Source: Arenibacter certesii DSM 19833 | Lineage (GTDB): Bacteria; Bacteroidota; Bacteroidia; Flavobacteriales; Flavobacteriaceae | Reading direction: 5' to 3' | Length of the DNA stretch: 64,000 bases | Assembly: GCF_000429545.1 (NCBI RefSeq) | Contig: NZ_AUCB01000008.1 | Location: 62,001-126,000, forward strand | Shown: in pieces, positions 62,160-64,000 of the stretch | Layout: every line of letters starts with the position of its first letter | Numbering within the stretch: the stretch's first letter is position 1 | The notes under the pieces: model-generated | Told to the model about the DNA's origin: nothing | The model's database searches: none | The model's input: only the letters and a program-made list of their open reading frames with translations | Translations under genes and position numbers: made by a program

Positions 62160-64000
62160 TTATTTGGCATAATGCTTCTTATATCGCCAATAACTTACAG
62201 CTCCTAATACAAATACGCCAAAGACCGTATAATAGATAAAGGTTGGGGTAATTACCTGTGCCCCACTCGCGTAGCTATGCAGACCTACTAAATAGAAATT
62301 CACCCCAAAATAGGTCATCATGATACTTGCAAAAGCAATAACACTTAAAAAGTTAAAGGTCCAATTGCCCCTCAATCCAGGAACTAGTCTAACGTGAAGA
62401 ACAAAGGCATATACCATAATTGAAATCAATGCCCAAGTTTCTTTTGGATCCCAACCCCAATAACGCCCCCAACTCTCATTGGCCCACTGTCCACCAAGGA
62501 AATTTCCTATGGTCAACATTGCCAATCCTACAGTAAGGGAGAGTTCGTTGATTATGGTAAGTTCCTGAATATTCAATTTCATTTTTTCTTTGTTCTTTTC
62601 ATTGGTCAGTGTTATTAAGATAAGACAGACCACTCCTAATATCATTCCCACTGTTAATGGTCCATAGCTACCAACAATAATAGACACGTGTACCATTAAC
62701 CAATAGCTATCCAGAACTGGCACCAAATTAGAAATTGATGGATCTACCCAACTTTGGTGCGCCACAAATAATAACATAGACGTTACAAATGTAGAGGCGG
62801 CAACTGTCATATCGCTCTTTTTAGCGAACAATAATCCCATTCCTAAGGTTGCCCAAGAAACATAAAGAATACTCTCATAGGCGTCACTCCAAGGGGCATG
62901 TCCAGATATATACCAACGGAGACCCAAACCAAGGGTATGAGCAATGAAGAAGAGGTAAATCATTATCTTTATAGCTGAAATACCAAAGCGAAGCGCCTTT
63001 CTATCTCTAATAATCTGAAAGACTAAAAGGGTAAACATTAACAATCCTGTCAACGCATAATATTTATATAGCCTATTATAGATATCAGCTTTATTGTAGA
63101 AAATTTCAGCTTTAACTTTATTCTTGCTAGGTAACACTTCGCTACCGTGATTTTCTTGATTCTTTTTAAATGCTGCCAATAACTTATCGGCTTCTGAATA
63201 GTCTCCAGTATTTACAGCTTTCTCCAAGCTCATTAAATAAAATGGTACTGCATTTTTTATGAAGTTTGCATATAGGGAATCAGAAACTTGATATTGTCCG
63301 CCCCTAAACTCCACAGCGGAAATCCATTTGTTATTTTCATCGTTCAACAGGGGAAAAATCTTTACAATTTCACCTCCTAGAGCTCTATTTAATAGAATTA
63401 ATCGCTCATCAATACTCTTAAAGTCTTTCTGAAACTGGTTTGGAGTATTTGTACTATATGCATCTTTTAGATAGGGAGATAATTTATACTGACCCTGTGC
63501 ATCAAAAAAATCGGTTGCCTTAACATATTTTTTATCGTGCGGTACCCCTATAATATTTCTAAGACTATCATTCTGTCCTTTTTTGTCCAATGCAATAAAC
63601 TCCGCATTATACCATGCTGGTGCGTTTAACATCATGGAAAGGAATACTTGATCCGAGTTAAAGTCGGTATACTTATCCCTAAGGCTTAGTTTTCGCAATA
63701 GTTCCGATGAGAAGGTGTTAATAGGCTTCATACGACCACCCGCATCCTGTATAACCAATTCCGCAAATTTTGCAGCATGTTCCTTGGAAGGGGTTATGGC
63801 ATGTAACAGGGAATCTATCTGTTCTGCTGTTGGCGTATTCCTATGAGCGTGATCTGTTGCAGCTGCTGGATTTTGTGCCGTCATGGTAAATCCGGCTCCC
63901 AACAAAAGCAAGGTCGTCATTTTCGCCTGTTTCTTTTTTAATTTTTCTAAGGAAGCCCCTAGATCTTTAAACCTAGTCTTTCCAAAAAACATTATCCCCA
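62160..64000 (-). CDS. CcsA-type cytochrome c biogenesis protein, N-terminus beyond window
   Basis: At least 610 residues, reaching the right edge with no stop upstream of the ATG at 63992, so the real start is probably outside. The middle part has a hydrophobic segment (KMTTLLLLGAGFTMTA), a periplasmic region (about 45-310, DAGGRMKPINTFSSELLRKL), and then a CcsA/CcmC-type heme-handling membrane domain with about eight helices. It includes the WWD-like heme motif WGRYWGWDPKETWALI (about 515-530) and the flanking His residues in LGLRWYISGHAPWSDAYES. In Bacteroidota such proteins are ResB-CcsA fusions of about 1050 residues (system II cytochrome c maturation), so the ResB half is expected beyond the edge. 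Confidence 0.87.
   Translation of the reverse strand, partial: GIMFFGKTRFKDLGASLEKLKKKQAKMTTLLLLGAGFTMTAQNPAAATDHAHRNTPTAEQIDSLLHAITPSKEHAAKFAELVIQDAGGRMKPINTFSSELLRKLSLRDKYTDFNSDQVFLSMMLNAPAWYNAEFIALDKKGQNDSLRNIIGVPHDKKYVKATDFFDAQGQYKLSPYLKDAYSTNTPNQFQKDFKSIDERLILLNRALGGEIVKIFPLLNDENNKWISAVEFRGGQYQVSDSLYANFIKNAVPFYLMSLEKAVNTGDYSEADKLLAAFKKNQENHGSEVLPSKNKVKAEIFYNKADIYNRLYKYYALTGLLMFTLLVFQIIRDRKALRFGISAIKIMIYLFFIAHTLGLGLRWYISGHAPWSDAYESILYVSWATLGMGLLFAKKSDMTVAASTFVTSMLLFVAHQSWVDPSISNLVPVLDSYWLMVHVSIIVGSYGPLTVGMILGVVCLILITLTNEKNKEKMKLNIQELTIINELSLTVGLAMLTIGNFLGGQWANESWGRYWGWDPKETWALISIMVYAFVLHVRLVPGLRGNWTFNFLSVIAFASIMMTYFGVNFYLVGLHSYASGAQVITPTFIYYTVFGVFVLGAVSYWRYKKHYAK

Overview
The window looks like a piece of the chromosome of a marine-type Flavobacteriaceae bacterium (Bacteroidota). 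The evidence is low GC, the absence of clear Shine-Dalgarno sites, many promoters of the Bacteroidota TTG-N19-TAnnTTTG type, and family content typical of that group: DUF4199, a GlmU-like fused transferase, alpha/beta-fused 2-oxoacid dehydrogenase E1, a ResB-CcsA type cytochrome biogenesis protein, bacillithiol synthesis, menaquinone genes and Smr-less MutS2. A genus cannot be named from the window alone. It is almost entirely chromosomal core sequence. No prophage, insertion sequence, CRISPR array or conjugative element was seen. One tRNA (His) is present.

Layout. 1-6.5 kb: GlmU-like protein (cut by the left edge), ribosomal protein L31 type B, then a co-directional run of DUF4199 protein, dolichyl-phosphate-mannose-synthase-like glycosyltransferase, phosphohexomutase and MsbA-like ABC exporter. 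6.5-16.4 kb: a lipoprotein, MutS2, DCC thiol-disulfide protein, fumarase C, a coiled-coil membrane protein, an acetyltransferase, a lipoprotein metallo-beta-lactamase-fold protein and EttA, with hairpin terminators between the convergent pairs. 16.7-24.7 kb: small membrane protein, Gfo/Idh oxidoreductase, acyl-CoA carboxylase beta subunit, the menaquinone cluster menC-CPBP protease-menE, an SDR and a UPF0173 hydrolase. 24.8-26.8 kb: a TPR/HisKA_2 sensor kinase.

27.3-32.7 kb is the most interesting part and looks like a DNA-damage island. A LexA/cI-like self-cleaving repressor faces a divergent two-gene operon across an array of GGA-N5-TCC operators. The operon encodes a 58-61 residue protein ending in a beta-clamp-binding-like QISLF and a TIGR03915/DUF4130-type DNA metabolism protein whose usual radical-SAM partner is not nearby. 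Next come an unknown protein with a UvrD-C-terminus-like (Tudor/CarD-like) N-terminal domain and uvrA. uvrD (45-47 kb), recG (55-57 kb), mutS2 and holA also lie in the window.

32.8-50.5 kb: LOG-family protein, an M1-peptidase-like/outer-membrane-barrel fusion without HExxH, the fused E1 dehydrogenase, DoxX, holA with a divergent stand-alone PD-(D/E)XK protein, a second GT2, two OmpA-family paralogues (one lacking the peptidoglycan-binding residues), YciO, an alpha/beta hydrolase, UvrD and an M20 amidohydrolase. 50.7-54.7 kb: an operon of M1 aminopeptidase plus two tandem patatin-like proteins. 54.8-64 kb: recG, a hairpin-dense non-coding block, tRNA-His with two U-U mispairs in the acceptor stem, a TPR histidine kinase frameshifted in its ATP-binding domain, BshB1, a Cys/Met-metabolism PLP enzyme, and the C-terminal 600 residues of a CcsA-type cytochrome c biogenesis protein cut by the right edge.
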